From assembly GCA_014529385.2 (NCBI GenBank), contig CM043958.1:124270817-124334816 (forward strand): a DNA stretch of 64,000 bases. The letters are read 5' to 3'. This document shows, in pieces, positions 22,781-33,747 of the stretch. Numbering within the stretch: position 1 is the stretch's first letter; every line of letters starts with the position of its first letter. This DNA is from Adiantum capillus-veneris (taxonomy: Eukaryota; Streptophyta; Polypodiopsida; Polypodiales; Pteridaceae). Made by a program: the position numbers and the translations under genes. Below the pieces are notes generated by a model. The model was not told the DNA's origin, searched no databases, and saw only the letters and a program-made list of their open reading frames with translations.

Positions 22781-23390
22781 AATCCACATATTATAAGATT
22801 TTTGAGTTCTTTTTGAATAATTAGTGCTAATCATTGGAATTGTATGTTGCACTACAAAAGGTGGAATTCTCTTCATGTCATGATATGTCCAAGAAAATAT
22901 ATCCTTGAATTCGTTGAGGAGATCCTTAATTAAGTATATATTCCTGAGTCTCTGTCAGGTCTTTGGCAATGAAAATAGGTTTGGAGTCTTCACCTGGCTT
23001 GACTAACTCTATTTATTTAACTATCGCCGGACCATCATAGACTCCATTATTTCCATTAGTAGGTGTTCCTTGGGCCTTTGTATACACTACCTTACGCTCC
23101 TCCATGGTGCAGGTTTTGAAATGTCAGGTGCAGGGTGTAAGTCTGTGGGACCTTGTTGTGTTGTGGATTGTGATTTTGTTTCCACTTCCCTTAGTTGTTG
23201 AGCTAACTCTTGGTTTTGGTGTCTCCTTATAGTACGGATCAACTTTGGCTTCTCTACGGCCTCTAAATGTGAAGTATTGATGTCTTGTGGGCTGCACCAC
23301 ATAACGTGAGGTCACCCCAATTATCTAACTCTTCCGATGAGCATCATGTGCCCCCATATAACTGATCCATTTCGTGGTAGATTTTTTTTC
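22781..23390 (-). pseudogene. G1 pre-RT linker (broken)
   Basis: The minus strand shows pieces of the region that normally joins protease to reverse transcriptase, including PIFIAKDLTETQEYI (near 22960) and a basic segment with EAVEKPKLIRTI and QNQELAQQLREVE (23302-23087). Several frame changes are needed. Recognisable element sequence ends near 23390, with no gag beyond it. Confidence 0.6.
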
Positions 23391-24070
23391 ATTTGTCCTA
23401 GCACAAAAATTTGCTTGATATCGTCGCCTCTTATATTTCTTACTCCTATTGTCTAATTTTTAATATGCCAACAAGACAATCGATTGAAAACGATAAGGGG
23501 ATGAAGTTTCTATTTGAGATCTTTGTGAAAATTATAAGGAAGAATTCCATGATTTGTGAAGTGATGAATTTGGGAACGTTGCAGAGGAAGAGCTCTCCAG
23601 TGGCTCAAAAAACAAAAACGTCCAAAAGCAAGATGATCCAATTTTCCACGAGTTTCTTATCCAAAAATTGAGGAGACAAAAGAGATATCAAATGAAAAAA
23701 ACAAGGCAGCAAAAAAACAAATTTGAGAAGCCAATTTTGTACGAGTTTCTTATCCAAAAATTGAGGAGACAAAAGAGATATCAAATGAGAAAAAAAGGCA
23801 ACAAAAAAACAAATTCGAGAAGCCAATGCCAAGATTGATGACCAAAATGTAATATCTCATGCTCGTGGGAGTGGGAGCAGATGACTATTTTTTTAGACAA
23901 AATCACCATGGAAACCATTAAAATTAACGATGTTTAGAGTAATTCCAAAAAAACAAAGCAAGAAGAAACCCAAGGACACAGCCAAAACATCAACCAAAAT
24001 GTCCAAAGCTTAACAAAAGAGTGAGTACCAAAAGTTTTAAGGGACACTAAAAGAGGTTTGGACAATTGAG
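23391..24070. other. Junction DNA between head-to-head elements G1 and G2
   Basis: No gene is supported. The segment separates the 5' sides of G1 (minus) and G2 (plus), where gag genes and LTRs would be expected but are not seen. It contains a two-copy 93-bp tandem repeat. Confidence 0.5.
23638..23823. repeat. Two-copy 93-bp tandem repeat
   Basis: Units 23638-23730 and 23731-23823 both start CCAATTTT and share ACGAGTTTCTTATCC and AAAGAGATATCAAATGA. They differ at only a few positions. Confidence 0.9.
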
Positions 24071-24529
24071 ATGGAATGTGGAGAGGAATCCAACACAAAA
24101 AACTTTTACGCATCCTCTCACTACAAGAAGAACACCATTCATGAACGACATATTGTGATTGAGAAACTGATGAGAGAACCTAAAGAGCTGAGAACATCAT
24201 ATGATGGGCTAAAGAACACAAAGAAAATTGACCTAGCTAAACCAAAGGAAGAATTGGGATCGACTTACATAGCCATGGATCTCACAGAGGAGGAAGTGCA
24301 AATTTTGATAGCTACTCTCAAGCAATATAGTGACGTGTTTTCTTGGTTGTACAAAGTTCTTACGGGATTCATTCAAGAATATGTCAATACGATACCCCTT
24401 AAGGGCAATGCTAAGTCGTGCAGACAATCTCCCTATACTTATAATGAATCATTTGCCAAGAAAATCAAAGAAGAGATAGATAAGATTAAAGAGGTGGAGT
24501 TTATCTATGCAATAGAGTACACGGAGTAG
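24071..24529 (+). pseudogene. G2 pre-RT region
   Basis: A 152-codon open stretch starting ATG at 24071. It ends in the segment just before gypsy reverse transcriptases: DLTEEEVQILIATLKQYSDV, FSWLYK, and a C-terminal ESFAKKIKEEIDKIKEVEFI. A TAG stops it before the SPxVIVPKK block. The N-terminal part, rich in Lys and Glu, is unassigned, and the ATG may not be a true start. Confidence 0.7.
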
Positions 24530-24532
24530 GTG

Positions 24533-25190
24533 CCACCAATGGTGATAGTACCCAAAAAGAACGGTAAATTGTATGTATATATAAATCTCAAATAGGTGAG
24601 CATTGCCATGGTAAGAGACAACTATCTCTTATCGTGGGTAAGAGACAACTATCCCTTACCCATCACATATCATGTGAGTGAGAGAGTTGCGGACAAAGAA
24701 ACTTACAACTTTCTTGATGGCTTTTCAAGCTACAATGAGCTCACAATAGATCTAGAGGATGAACAAAAAATGGCCTTTGCCACAGAATGGGGTATATTTG
24801 CTTATTATCGGGTGATTCCATTTGGTTTTACCAATGCACCTGCTACATTCCAGAGACTAATGAGTCAAGCATTCAAGAAATATCAAGGCAATTCTTAGAG
24901 ATCTATATGGATGACTTGTGTGTGCATTCTCTATGGAGAGAGGAACATGTTGAGAATTTAAAGAAGATCTTTGAGAAGTACAAACCTTATTGCATTTGCC
25001 TAAACCCTAACAAATGTGTCTTCATGGTAAGGCAAGTTAATATTTTGGGACACACTGTGTCCAATAACATCATTTCCATATATCTTGAGAAGATACAAGA
25101 AATTTTTGCTCTTTCAAGACCCACCAAAGTTAGAGAGGTACAAAGATTCATGGGCCATTGCAGCTATTATCAAAGGTTTATTACATGTAT
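24533..25190 (+). pseudogene. G2 reverse transcriptase (broken)
   Basis: Motifs in order: PPMVIVPKKNGKL (24535), an in-frame 9-residue duplication (VRDNYLLSW/VRDNYPLP, DNA period 27 bp, 24611 and 24638), FLDGFSSYNELTIDLEDEQK, FGFTNAPATFQRLM, the intact catalytic box YMDD (near 24908), and LGHTVSNN followed by VQRFMGHCSYYQRF. A stop sits just before the 9-residue duplication and a frameshift just before YMDD. The duplicated segment lies between two conserved strands and probably disrupts folding. Confidence 0.9.
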
Positions 25191-25194
25191 GTAG

Positions 25195-25730
25195 TTGTTC
25201 AAAAACCTCTCTATGCTCTTATCACGAAATTTGGGTGGAATGAGGAACGTGAGAAAGCGTTTCAACAATTGAAGCAGAGTCTGATTTCTGCCTCAATTTT
25301 GAAAGATCCTGATTCAAACAAGATCTTCATGTCCATGTAGATGCGTCAGTATATGCTATTGAACGTATCTTAGCTCAACGTGGAGAGAACAATATGGATT
25401 TTCCAATTTGTTACTCGAGTAGATAGATCATTAGTGCAGAGCAAAATAGACTACTATATAAAGAGAGGAATTGGGAATGATCTATATCATCAAAAAGCTT
25501 AGACATTATCTTCTTGCAAAAAGATTTCTATTTTTTATGGATCATCAGGCACTATTGTACTTAGTGAACAAACCATGCAATATTGACCGCATAGTTTGAT
25601 GGTTCGTTATATTTCTTGAGTTTTGTTTCATCGTAGTGCTCAAGAAAGGGGATACTTATCAAAGAGTGGACCATTTATCTCCTTTGATGCATGGGGAAGC
25701 ACCTCTTGGAGTTGATGATAAATTTCCAAA
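25195..25730 (+). pseudogene. G2 RNase H (broken)
   Basis: The sequence continues from the reverse transcriptase with FGWNEEREKAFQQLKQSLIS (25229), then a VDASVYAIERILAQRGEN core (near 25340), several stops, and a LLYLVNKPC-like segment (near 25555). The catalytic Asp region is present, but the frame is interrupted by at least three stops. Confidence 0.75.
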
Positions 25731-25919
25731 ATCTTACCTTTTCAACATACAGATGGTATCGAGGTGGAGATAGCATGTGGTTCCACTACTCATCATTGGT
25801 TCACTAGAGATTGAAGGACAACCAACAATAATTGAGCAAACACACTCACTTGTGCTAATAGCCAAACGGCTATACCTAGAGGGAAAGGACGGAATACTTA
25901 GGCTATGTATAGAGCCATC

Positions 25920-26690
25920 CAAGAAATAATTGTACTTGAGACAAGCTCATGTACAAACAACAGGTTTTGACAATGCCAAAATGCAAACGTATTAGAGACT
26001 GATGAGGCTTGAGATGTATTGAACTCATATGCAGACACGTTTCCATGACTATGTTAATTCATGTGATACTTTTGTAATTCAGAACCCTTTTGAACATGCT
26101 ATGTTGTCCAGATTAACATAAGCTCCCAAGTGGGGGAAGTACATAGTCGACTACATAGACTAGGGAGTCTTGCCAACAAACATGAGTAGATTTAGACTAT
26201 GCTCCATCCAAAGAGAAGTGGAAAACTACATAATCATAAAAAATAGCCTTTATTGGAGAGGAACTCATAAAAATTTGTGAATCTATGGCACAAAGAATGA
26301 GTACTTACCAATTCTTGAGCAAACACATGCCAGACCGGTAGGAGGTCACTTTTTGGTCGACAAAACCGCAAAAGCGATACTTCTTGCAGGAATCTGGTGG
26401 CCTACACTATGCATGGATGTAGAGAAATATTTCAAATGATGTGATGATTTCCAACAAACAAAGGTACCTATAAGACATGATGAAAGGCCATTAAGACCAG
26501 GGATAGGTGCAAGGGCTTTTTCCAAATGGAGGATAAACTTTGTTGGACCTATCTCGCCACCACTGGCATCTTGTATGCATGCTCAATAAATCATAGTGGA
26601 CACTGATTAGATGACCAAATGGGTGGAAGCCAAGGCAACACAAAAGAACGATGCTAGAACGACAATGTAGTTCTTGTATGTAACAATTCC
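25920..26690 (+). pseudogene. G2 integrase N-terminal part (broken)
   Basis: The zinc-binding segment is visible at RPVGGHFLVDKTAK (26335), followed by GIWWPTLCMDVEKYF (near 26395). The Cys pair that should follow is damaged, with a stop and a Phe at the second Cys. The core begins WRINFVGPIS with the first catalytic Asp replaced by Asn, then MTKWVEAKATQ (near 26615). The rest of the core is not readable after about 26690, so the domain appears truncated. Confidence 0.72.
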
Positions 26691-26964
26691 AAAAAGTAGC
26701 TTAAATTTTCAATTAGTGATCCAAATTAAAAAAGAATTGAACGATAGTATCTCCAAAGCATGCTTGATTAGATGGTATCATTAGATTCCCCATATATGTT
26801 TCAACATGGATCGTGACCCATGTCATCCACAGTCAAATCTGATCTGTAGCCACATGACCTAGTGCAAGTAGTTTTCCTAGATGCACTGGTGAAGTTTGGA
26901 CTTGTTTTGATCAAGTTATGCTCTTTTTTTTTTTTGTGGTCAAGTTTGTGTTTTTTTTACATTC

Positions 26965-27332
26965 TTGACAGCTTTTGGACCAAATTCAAGAGCTAATCGA
27001 GTGATTTTTGGGTTCCAGAATACCTCGTCAAAGACCCAAAAAGCCAGTCAAAGGATTCCCCCTATCAAGTGGTGGAGATCTCCTCCAACAAGAGAGCTCA
27101 CATCTCAAAAGAAGAGCTCCCCAAAATACCGGCTAACATCTATATTAGAAAGTTCCAAGCGATTGATGGTACAAAGGTCAAGACAACAATATTTCCTAAA
27201 GAGATTTGGACCTTGCATCAACAAAGAGAAGTCCTCAAGGGATCAAGGTTCCTTAAGATGGATACTTTTTCTAGGTTGCCTCCATGGGGCACAATTTTTG
27301 AGAGGGGTCATGAGCTCATGAGTTCCATATAG
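26965..27332 (+). pseudogene. Extra frame 1 downstream of the G2 integrase
   Basis: The product is not recognised. The longest continuous reading is in the frame through 27069-27332, with HISKEELPKIPANIYIRKFQ, FPKEIWTLHQQREVLKGSRF and PPWGTIFERGHELM. It looks like real protein-coding composition (mixed, non-repetitive, with aromatic residues) but matches no family I can name. It begins about 280 bp after the last readable integrase sequence. Confidence 0.4.
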
Positions 27333-27881
27333 TATAATGGAGAGGTGACCCCAACAGATAAAGATGGAGAGATAGTAAAGGTTAGAATCACCACACTGGA
27401 CTTATAAATCAAGCCCTCCTCTTGGCAACCATAACCTGCTATACCTAGTATACTCAGAGATAGATCTGCCATTGCGGCTCATTTCATAGCACCTAAAAGT
27501 ACAAAAGCCACCAAGGTACAATGAGCCCAACTTGCACATTTCAGTTGTTTTCATGGCAATGGGGCTTGCTGAGCAAAGGGTAGTCCACTGCAACATGGAA
27601 AACTACATCTACAAAATCTTGTTGAAGCCAATCTCAAGCACAATGAGAGGAACAAGACATAAATGAATGTGGGGTATGTGCTAACAACAGTAGCAGAATA
27701 AGCCCTAGGGTTGATAGATCAAATGCCACCGATCAATTTGCATCTTGACCTTTTGCACATATCTAAACATGCGGTCCGAGCGATAGGAGGTTCATCATCC
27801 ACACCTGGAAACAGACAAACAAGAGGCTAGATATCCAAAAGGGAAGTATCTGATAGAAAGGCCACCAAATGAGATATCCAA

Positions 27882-29345
27882 TTGAGTGAAATAAAGCCCA
27901 AACATAGAGATACACCATCTGATTTCCAAACAACTACACATGAGGACACAGAGGAAGAGGAAGAAATTATTGTTCTGCTAGTGCAATTCAATCTCGTGTC
28001 AAAAGAACAGATCCCTATAGCCCAGACAAAAAGGTCAATGGAAGAAGCCTATTGGTTGAGGGAGGAAAGATGCAAGACGATTCCAAAAGAAAAGAAAAAG
28101 GGAAATGCCGAGGGTGTTGATGCAAATGACGATGAGGAGGAAGATGTAAACAAGACCCTCAAACAATGAAAAGATAAATGGCCTGACAAGATAAAACACT
28201 ATACGAGAAGAACATTGACAAATGTAGTGGAGCTTGTTGGCTCCATGTGGCAGCATATCCATAATGTATTGAAAAGGAAAGTCAAACAGAGAGCCCACGA
28301 AGATTCTAAGAAGAAAAAGATAGATGATTTGGAATCACTTGACGACTCCCCCAAGGGCATATATAAAGATAATGAAGAATTGCTCAAGGGAGGAGACAGA
28401 TACAAACCCTCTAAAGATCTACATAGAGATAGTACCACTCCTCTCTCCCAAACCAGCCACACAACCACTTGTTGAAGCGACCAAAGCTGAGTTTGAAAAG
28501 AAAGATATACATCAAGGGAAAAACCCTATGGAGCAGCAGGATCTTGTGGAAAAAGATGAGGACGAGCAAGTTAAAAAGTGGATAAAAATCTTGAAGAGCT
28601 ATCTAAAGACAAAGAGAAAGAAGAGAGTGCAAAGAAAGAGACCAATCAAGAGCAGACTCCTTAGGAGCAGAAGGACACTGACAAGCAACAAGAGAACCAA
28701 TAAGAAAAGGAGCTACCGAAAAAGAACAATCTGGAAGTTGGTGCCTCTCAACAAAAAATCACATCATAAAGGGGACTATTATCAGAGTTTTCCAAAGCCA
28801 GAATAGAAGATGGTAATTGCCTCATCAAAGAGTTCAACCTAGATGTGCCTCACATAAGGCTACAGTTTCATTGCCAAAGAGAAGTTTCCAACCAAGATAC
28901 ATGAATTGGATGTGCGAGATGCAAAAGCTAAAGCTCAGGCAATGAAAGAAGCAAACCATAGACTCTAGCATCAAGTTGAAGATCTACAAGGGAGTGGGAG
29001 AAATTTGAAGGAAGAGCTAGAAAAAGAAAAGAAAGATGCAACATACTACTATAAAGACGCTCAAGAATGATGCAGTAAATGTGCAGTTGCAGGTAGGATC
29101 TAGAGAAAGAGCAACACGGAAACACAAAGCTAAGAGACTCTCACAAGATTGTGAAGCACGCCCTCTCAAATCTCTTGACAATCCAAAATACAACAACTTC
29201 AACTTCCACATTGCAAGCTCTAGCTGCAGTGCTTGAGGATTTAAACACAATCAAATATCTAGCCCATGATATATCGATCATGATTGTGGGGCATCAAGCT
29301 ATCCAAGATAAAAAAGGATCAAAAAATCTAGCAGCTCAAGGATGA
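27882..29345 (+). pseudogene. Extra frame 2 of G2: charged, coiled-coil-like region (broken)
   Basis: Overlapping broken frames encode highly charged sequence. There is an acidic stretch (EDTEEEEEIIVLL near 27940), KEKKKGNAEGVDANDDEEED (near 28090), a basic block (KTKRKKRVQRKRPIKSR near 28610), and a helical Glu/Lys segment with HQVEDLQGSGRNLKEELEK (near 28970). The pattern suggests a long coiled-coil or nucleic-acid-binding protein. The function is unknown. Position after integrase is where some plant gypsy lineages carry an additional frame; no membrane segment or signal peptide is apparent, so an envelope role is not supported. Confidence 0.42.
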
Positions 29346-29658
29346 ACTAGCAAAGGCACAGGAAGATCTAGCTACCCAAGTTGAGAGAATGCCTTGGAGC
29401 TTCAATAGAAAGATTTGGCATTCAATGCCCTCCAAGCCAGAGTAGTTTTGCCTTTCCAGCAAAAAACTTTAGCAGTAGCAGTAACCATAGGGGTAGAACT
29501 ACCCCCAGTAGATCTACAAGCACATCTATTAAGGGAGGCCTCCATGAGTTTGAAGCTACAGAGGAAACTCCTAATGCAAGAGAGGAGATCACGAAATGGA
29601 TCTCAAGTGTACATGATCCCTGTCTCACAGAGAGTACCTGTAGCTTTAACTCAAAGTA

Positions 29659-30438
29659 TTGGAATCAGCAACCCTATTGATGATAAGCCGTGATGAAGTT
29701 GTTCAGAACTTCGGCCATGAAATGATTTCTTTATCATTCATGAAGCAAGGAGCCATCCTATGGAAAAGAAAGCTATTTCCTTCTCTTGAGCCAAACATAA
29801 AGGGGCACTACAAATATCTACCTATGACAGCAAAGAAGGTGCTAACTATCTTGGAGAATCAACCCCTATGGCATAAGAAGTGGTTTAAAAAGAGACCATA
29901 GGACGAGACCATGTACAGGAATGCACCGCAACATCTCGGAATCGGCCCAACCTTTTGCCCAATTCCAAGAAGGCAATCCTCGGATAGCTACTAAATTTAG
30001 CAAAGAAAAAGGCCGTTGGCACTGAATTACCCTGTTTTATCAAAGTTAGCCAACAACTTCTCGCCTACAGAGTATTATATGGTACACACATTACAGGCAA
30101 TGATAACACACATGCACGATGACCCGGATCTCACATTTCAACTGCTGGTAAAGATCGCAAAAATGATTATCACTTACATCATAGAATTTGAGGACATTGA
30201 AGCAGTGGAGCATACGTCGCAAGTTTTCCTTGAGGGTACTAAAGGCATAGCTTGGAATCTAGAGATAAAGATACTCAACAGCAACATAACAATGGGAATG
30301 TTTTCTAGAGTCATGTTCTTGCCGTCGCACTACATGAAAACATTCGAGGAGGCATTCATGACAGGATTCTTCGAGATGGATTCAACCATATTTAATCCAC
30401 TCACAAAGGACCTGCCGGCGTGCCATATTGCCTACTAG
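29659..30438 (+). pseudogene. Extra frame 3 of G2: unidentified C-terminal part
   Basis: Two open stretches (29659-29901 and 30016-30438) read as plausible protein. The first ends in a Lys/Trp-rich tail (QPLWHKKWFKKRP). The second, 140 codons, contains YYMVHTLQAMITHMHDDPD, VKIAKMIITYIIEFEDIEAV and FNPLTKDLPACHIAY. I do not recognise a family. The second stretch is one of the longest clean frames in G2, ending about 190 bp before the PPT. Confidence 0.4.
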
Positions 30439-30612
30439 AGTGGAGTATTGAACAACCCTTTCAAAGAGTTGGCAATCAAAGCAGACATGGTGGCCCATGG
30501 AGAGAAATTCCAAAGAATCACAAAAACTCTACAAAAGAGAACATTCGACTACTAAAGACTCGTGTGTAGCTCAACCACAAAGACAAAGCTTGCACAAGGA
30601 TGTGCAAAGTCT

Positions 30613-30625
30613 AGGAAGGGGGGAA
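30613..30625 (+). other. Polypurine tract of G2
   Basis: AGGAAGGGGGGAA directly precedes TGTTGGCAC, the start of the 3' LTR. This is the standard position of the plus-strand primer. Confidence 0.8.
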
Positions 30626-31537
30626 TGTTGGCACATGGACCAGACAGACACCTTCCTAGCCAGCCACCTCGTCATGAGCCACAAAATTTTATAATCCCAC
30701 TATTATTTTTTGGAAAAGCCTTGTATTTATATGAAATTTAGCCAATGATCTTTGAGACAGCCTATGCAAAATCTGAGTTGTAAAGTCCGAATTTTGAGTT
30801 TGAGCCTTATAAAGTCAATCATTGGCCAAGGAAAGCCCTAGATAAAACGCTTAATTCTAAAATGACACAACTAGCATTATCAAGGTTTTTGAAGTTTTGG
30901 AGCGTACGGCTGAGAGTGGCTACTCTCTCACACATTGTAATCCATTTTTCTTGAGCTTTGGTAATCTGAATTCAATTTTGACACTTACATTGTGTTCCTT
31001 GCCTACTGCTCTTTAATTTAAGTGTAATCATTGTCAATTTTGTTGTGGTTTGTGACTATCCGTTAGCGAGCTAAATTGATTATTTTGAGTGCTTTAATGG
31101 TTGTTTTTTGATGTTTCACCATATCTAGGCGAGTGTTCCTAGACCACATGGTGACCTTTCTAGTATGTTTAGCTGCAAGGACCTTGATCATGATGAATCG
31201 TGATTTTGGTACCTTGTTATATTGCGACCAGATTTGGTAGGATAGTGTCCCTAGGTGTCTTAGACCTCCTCCTAAGGTTTTATTGCATTTGGACTTTGTT
31301 TGAGTGCCGAAATGGTGTGAAAACTGAGAGTTGTGACATAGGACATGGACAGCTTACCAAATTTGAGAGTGATAGATTTGCTAGTGCTAGAGATAGCTTC
31401 ATTTTGTAGGTTCACTTCTTGAGGTTGACACTCTCAAAGAGTCTTTGTGTTCCATTTGAGTCGCTTCCCTAACTATTGACATTATGTTAGTGCAATAAAG
31501 CTATGCTGTAGACGTCTGTCGTAGCAACCCACTAACA
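30626..31537 (+). repeat. 3' LTR of G2 (912 bp)
   Basis: It starts TGTTGG after the PPT and ends CTAACA, giving a short imperfect terminal inverted repeat with TG...CA ends. The outer boundary is confirmed because sequence from 31538 (TAGTGCAACAAG) is also present at 33300, where it is preceded by unrelated DNA. The 5' LTR is absent from the window. Confidence 0.75.
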
Positions 31538-32096
31538 TAGTGCAACAAGATAATCGTTATAGCTAACCTCTAGGAATTTTTTTAAAGAATGTCTCCACGA
31601 CCTAGTTCCAACATGGAGCTATTGCATGTTGACTAGTTGATAATATATAATTTCTCTCTCTATTGGAAACAGTACTGCAAAAAATAAAAATAAAAATGTT
31701 TGGATTTCCAACACTATGTTGATGAAGGTTTTATTCAAACACATTGATAAGGATTGTAGGTTGTTTGACTATGAGAAATCAAAGGAAATGACTACCACAT
31801 TAGGTTTGCTAAATTATGTCACATAACCCATAGTGTCAAGACATTGGGGCACCATTCATAGGTAATATGTCCAATTGTGATGTGATATGTCTATAATGGT
31901 ATCAAATTATGTCCACCATATAAAACCCTCTCTTCCACTTTGTGATAAAAGCCATTGTTTCCAGGTTTCAACTTTTCAACTAACCTTCCATACCAAACTC
32001 AAGTTGTCATTGGAAAAATTTGGAGGCTAAACCCCTAAACCAACTTTCACATTTTGGAGCTAGCACACACATACACACATAGTTGCACACACATAG

Positions 32097-32121
<25 letters not shown>
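31538..32121. repeat. Dispersed repeat, copy 1
   Basis: A direct repeat of 33300-33722, in the same orientation about 1.76 kb apart. Shared blocks include TAGTGCAACAAGATAATC, CTAAATTATGTCACATAAC and AAGTTGTCATTGG, ending in a CT run in both. G2 is inserted at its left end. No gene is supported. Confidence 0.85.
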
Positions 32122-32127
<6 letters not shown>

Positions 32128-32559
32128 ATGGTGAATAATGTAGATAATGACCGTTTTATTTGCATGCATTTTTGCAAAACGAGATAGTGCCAAGTCAGTG
32201 TCACATAAGCTTTGTTTCAATCATTTTCAAAAGAAACACAAACTTTTAATTTAAAAAATAATAATATTAGTCTTGACAAAAATCCCTTGAAAAGATAAAG
32301 CTAGATTTATCTTAAAAAATATAATTCTCATTAAATAATAAAATCTTCACTAAATTTATTCATCTTTTGTTATATGCATTTAAACTAGGACATATATTCT
32401 ATATAGAGTAGAAAGTCTTTGGATTTTTTACTACAAGAAAAAAAAAAAGAAAGTCTTTCGACTATACATTCTAACAGGACTATACTATACATTCTAACAT
32501 TCTAACAAGCTTGTCATTCATACAATCTTTTTTCTTTTTTGCTTACAATCTTACTCTTT

Positions 32560-32701
32560 ACTTTTGTATTTTAAATCTTACCCTTCACTTTTGCATTTTA
32601 GATTATATGCTTGTAGGGTTGTCTTTAAAGTGAACCAATGAGTGACACATGGAGGTCCTCTCCTTCCTTCAAAATTTTAACTCTGTTATATATAGTATAG
32701 A
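32560..32701 (-). repeat. Helitron 5'-end module
   Basis: This matches 4200-4345 and 8140-8233: an AATCTTA start, GAGTGACACATGGAGG, and TATATATAGTATAGA at the terminus. It is the 5' end of Helitron-3 on minus. Confidence 0.75.
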
Positions 32702-33299
32702 TTAATCGAGTACACATTCATATATATGGGTTTTTCTTTTATGTTTTTTTTCTATTTAGAGTGTCCTTCACTATATAGGTAGTGAATATGTATTTTTTGA
32801 AACCATTAGGATAGCTATATACATTAGGAGAGCAATTATAGTATAATTGGTTGAACGCTAGAACTCAACTTTACTAGAGCGAATCTTTGTACATCCTTAG
32901 TTTGGGATGAAATAGGAAAAGGACTTAGGTGCCAAATGTTGAGCAACAATGAGGCCACAAGAATGCCGACGGTGGTGGGGGAGTGTCGCACTCAAGGGAG
33001 TGAAGACAAGAGGTGGGTGGGGGAGGAGGCAAAAGCCACACACATGTCTTGCGAGGCCGCCAAGTGAAAAGAGTGTGCATAGGGTTTGGGGAGGGTGCAA
33101 GCAAGGTTTTTGTTTTTAACTCATGGCCTCACATGCTATGCAAGAAACCTTCGATGATGAGTAGGTGGTGAGCTCAAGCTCACCTTGTGCACACTATTAA
33201 TTTTAGCTAGCCAGGGTTTCAATTGGGTGGAATCTTCATGGGATAGAATCTGCAAAGATTTGACCTAGTAAAGTGAAAATAGAGCCAAATAGGTAATAG
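32702..33299. other. Unassigned non-coding stretch
   Basis: No gene is supported. A minus-strand frame at 32897-33100 lies in a locally GC-richer patch and has no recognisable domain. Confidence 0.4.
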
Positions 33300-33694
33300 T
33301 AGTGCAACAAGATAATCATTATAACTAACCTCTAGGAAAATTCCTTTTGGAACTCTCTCTATATTGGAGAGAGTATTGCAAAAAATGAAAAGAAAAAAAT
33401 GTTTGGCTTTCCAACACAGCAATGGTGTTCTATTCAAAGACATTGATAGGATTGTAGGTTGCTAGACTATGAGAGATCAAAGGAAATGACTTCCACATTG
33501 GGTTCACTAAATTATGTCACATAACTCATAGGTTTGCTAAATTGGTAATATGTCCAATTGTGACGTGATATGTCCACAATTATGTCTACTTTACGATAAA
33601 AGCCAATGTTTCTAGGATCCAACTTTTAAGCTAACCCTCCATACCAAACTTAAGTTGTCATTGGCCAAATTTTGAGGCTACACTCCGAAGCCAA

Positions 33695-33722
<28 letters not shown>
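33300..33722. repeat. Dispersed repeat, copy 2
   Basis: The uninterrupted partner of 31538-32121. It ends in a CT run that continues into CA repeats (to about 33747), whereas copy 1 ends CT then CTCATGG. Confidence 0.85.
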
Positions 33723-33746
<24 letters not shown>

Positions 33747-33747
33747 A

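Larger units (their letters stand above)
16183..23390 (-). mobile_element. G1: degenerate Ty3/gypsy-type retrotransposon
   Basis: On the minus strand the element carries, in order: pre-RT region (23390-22790), reverse transcriptase (22780-22075), RNase H (22044-21448), integrase (21330-20331), a second protein region that begins with a retropepsin-like domain (about 20120-19757) and continues with W-x-P-K motifs (19565-19117), an acidic frame (17890-17534), a G-rich PPT, and the start of the 3' LTR. RT before integrase makes it gypsy type. Many stops and frameshifts show it is dead. No gag was found at the 5' side, where it meets G2 head to head, and no second LTR was found. The left limit is provisional. 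Confidence 0.72.
24071..31537 (+). mobile_element. G2: degenerate Ty3/gypsy-type retrotransposon with a 3' LTR
   Basis: The plus strand carries a pre-RT region, reverse transcriptase, RNase H, integrase, then about 3.5 kb of additional broken coding sequence, a PPT and a 3' LTR. The 5' LTR, PBS and gag are missing; the element stops at the junction with G1. The right edge is supported by the repeat at 33300 onward, which matches the sequence starting at 31538. In-frame stops occur in every domain. Confidence 0.75.
12881..32701 (-). mobile_element. Helitron-3: Helitron-like element enlarged by nested insertions
   Basis: Read on the minus strand, it starts A|TCTATACTATATATAACAG at 32701 and ends with CTAG at 12884-12881 followed by T. 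Sequence just inside both ends matches Helitron-1: the left part matches 869-2330 and the right part (about 32260-32400) matches 3895-4010. The span is nearly 20 kb because a LINE fragment (12969-14019) and retroelement DNA ending at 31537 were inserted. The hairpin near the 3' end (around 12892-12910) is eroded. Removing the insertions would leave a few kb, close to the size of Helitron-1. The left boundary of the retroelement insertion is unresolved and lies between about 15404 and 16183. Confidence 0.55.

Noticed and set aside
20331-31537. Host genes or a copia-type order
   Set aside because: Reverse transcriptase precedes integrase in both elements, which is gypsy order, and all recognisable frames are retroelement-derived.
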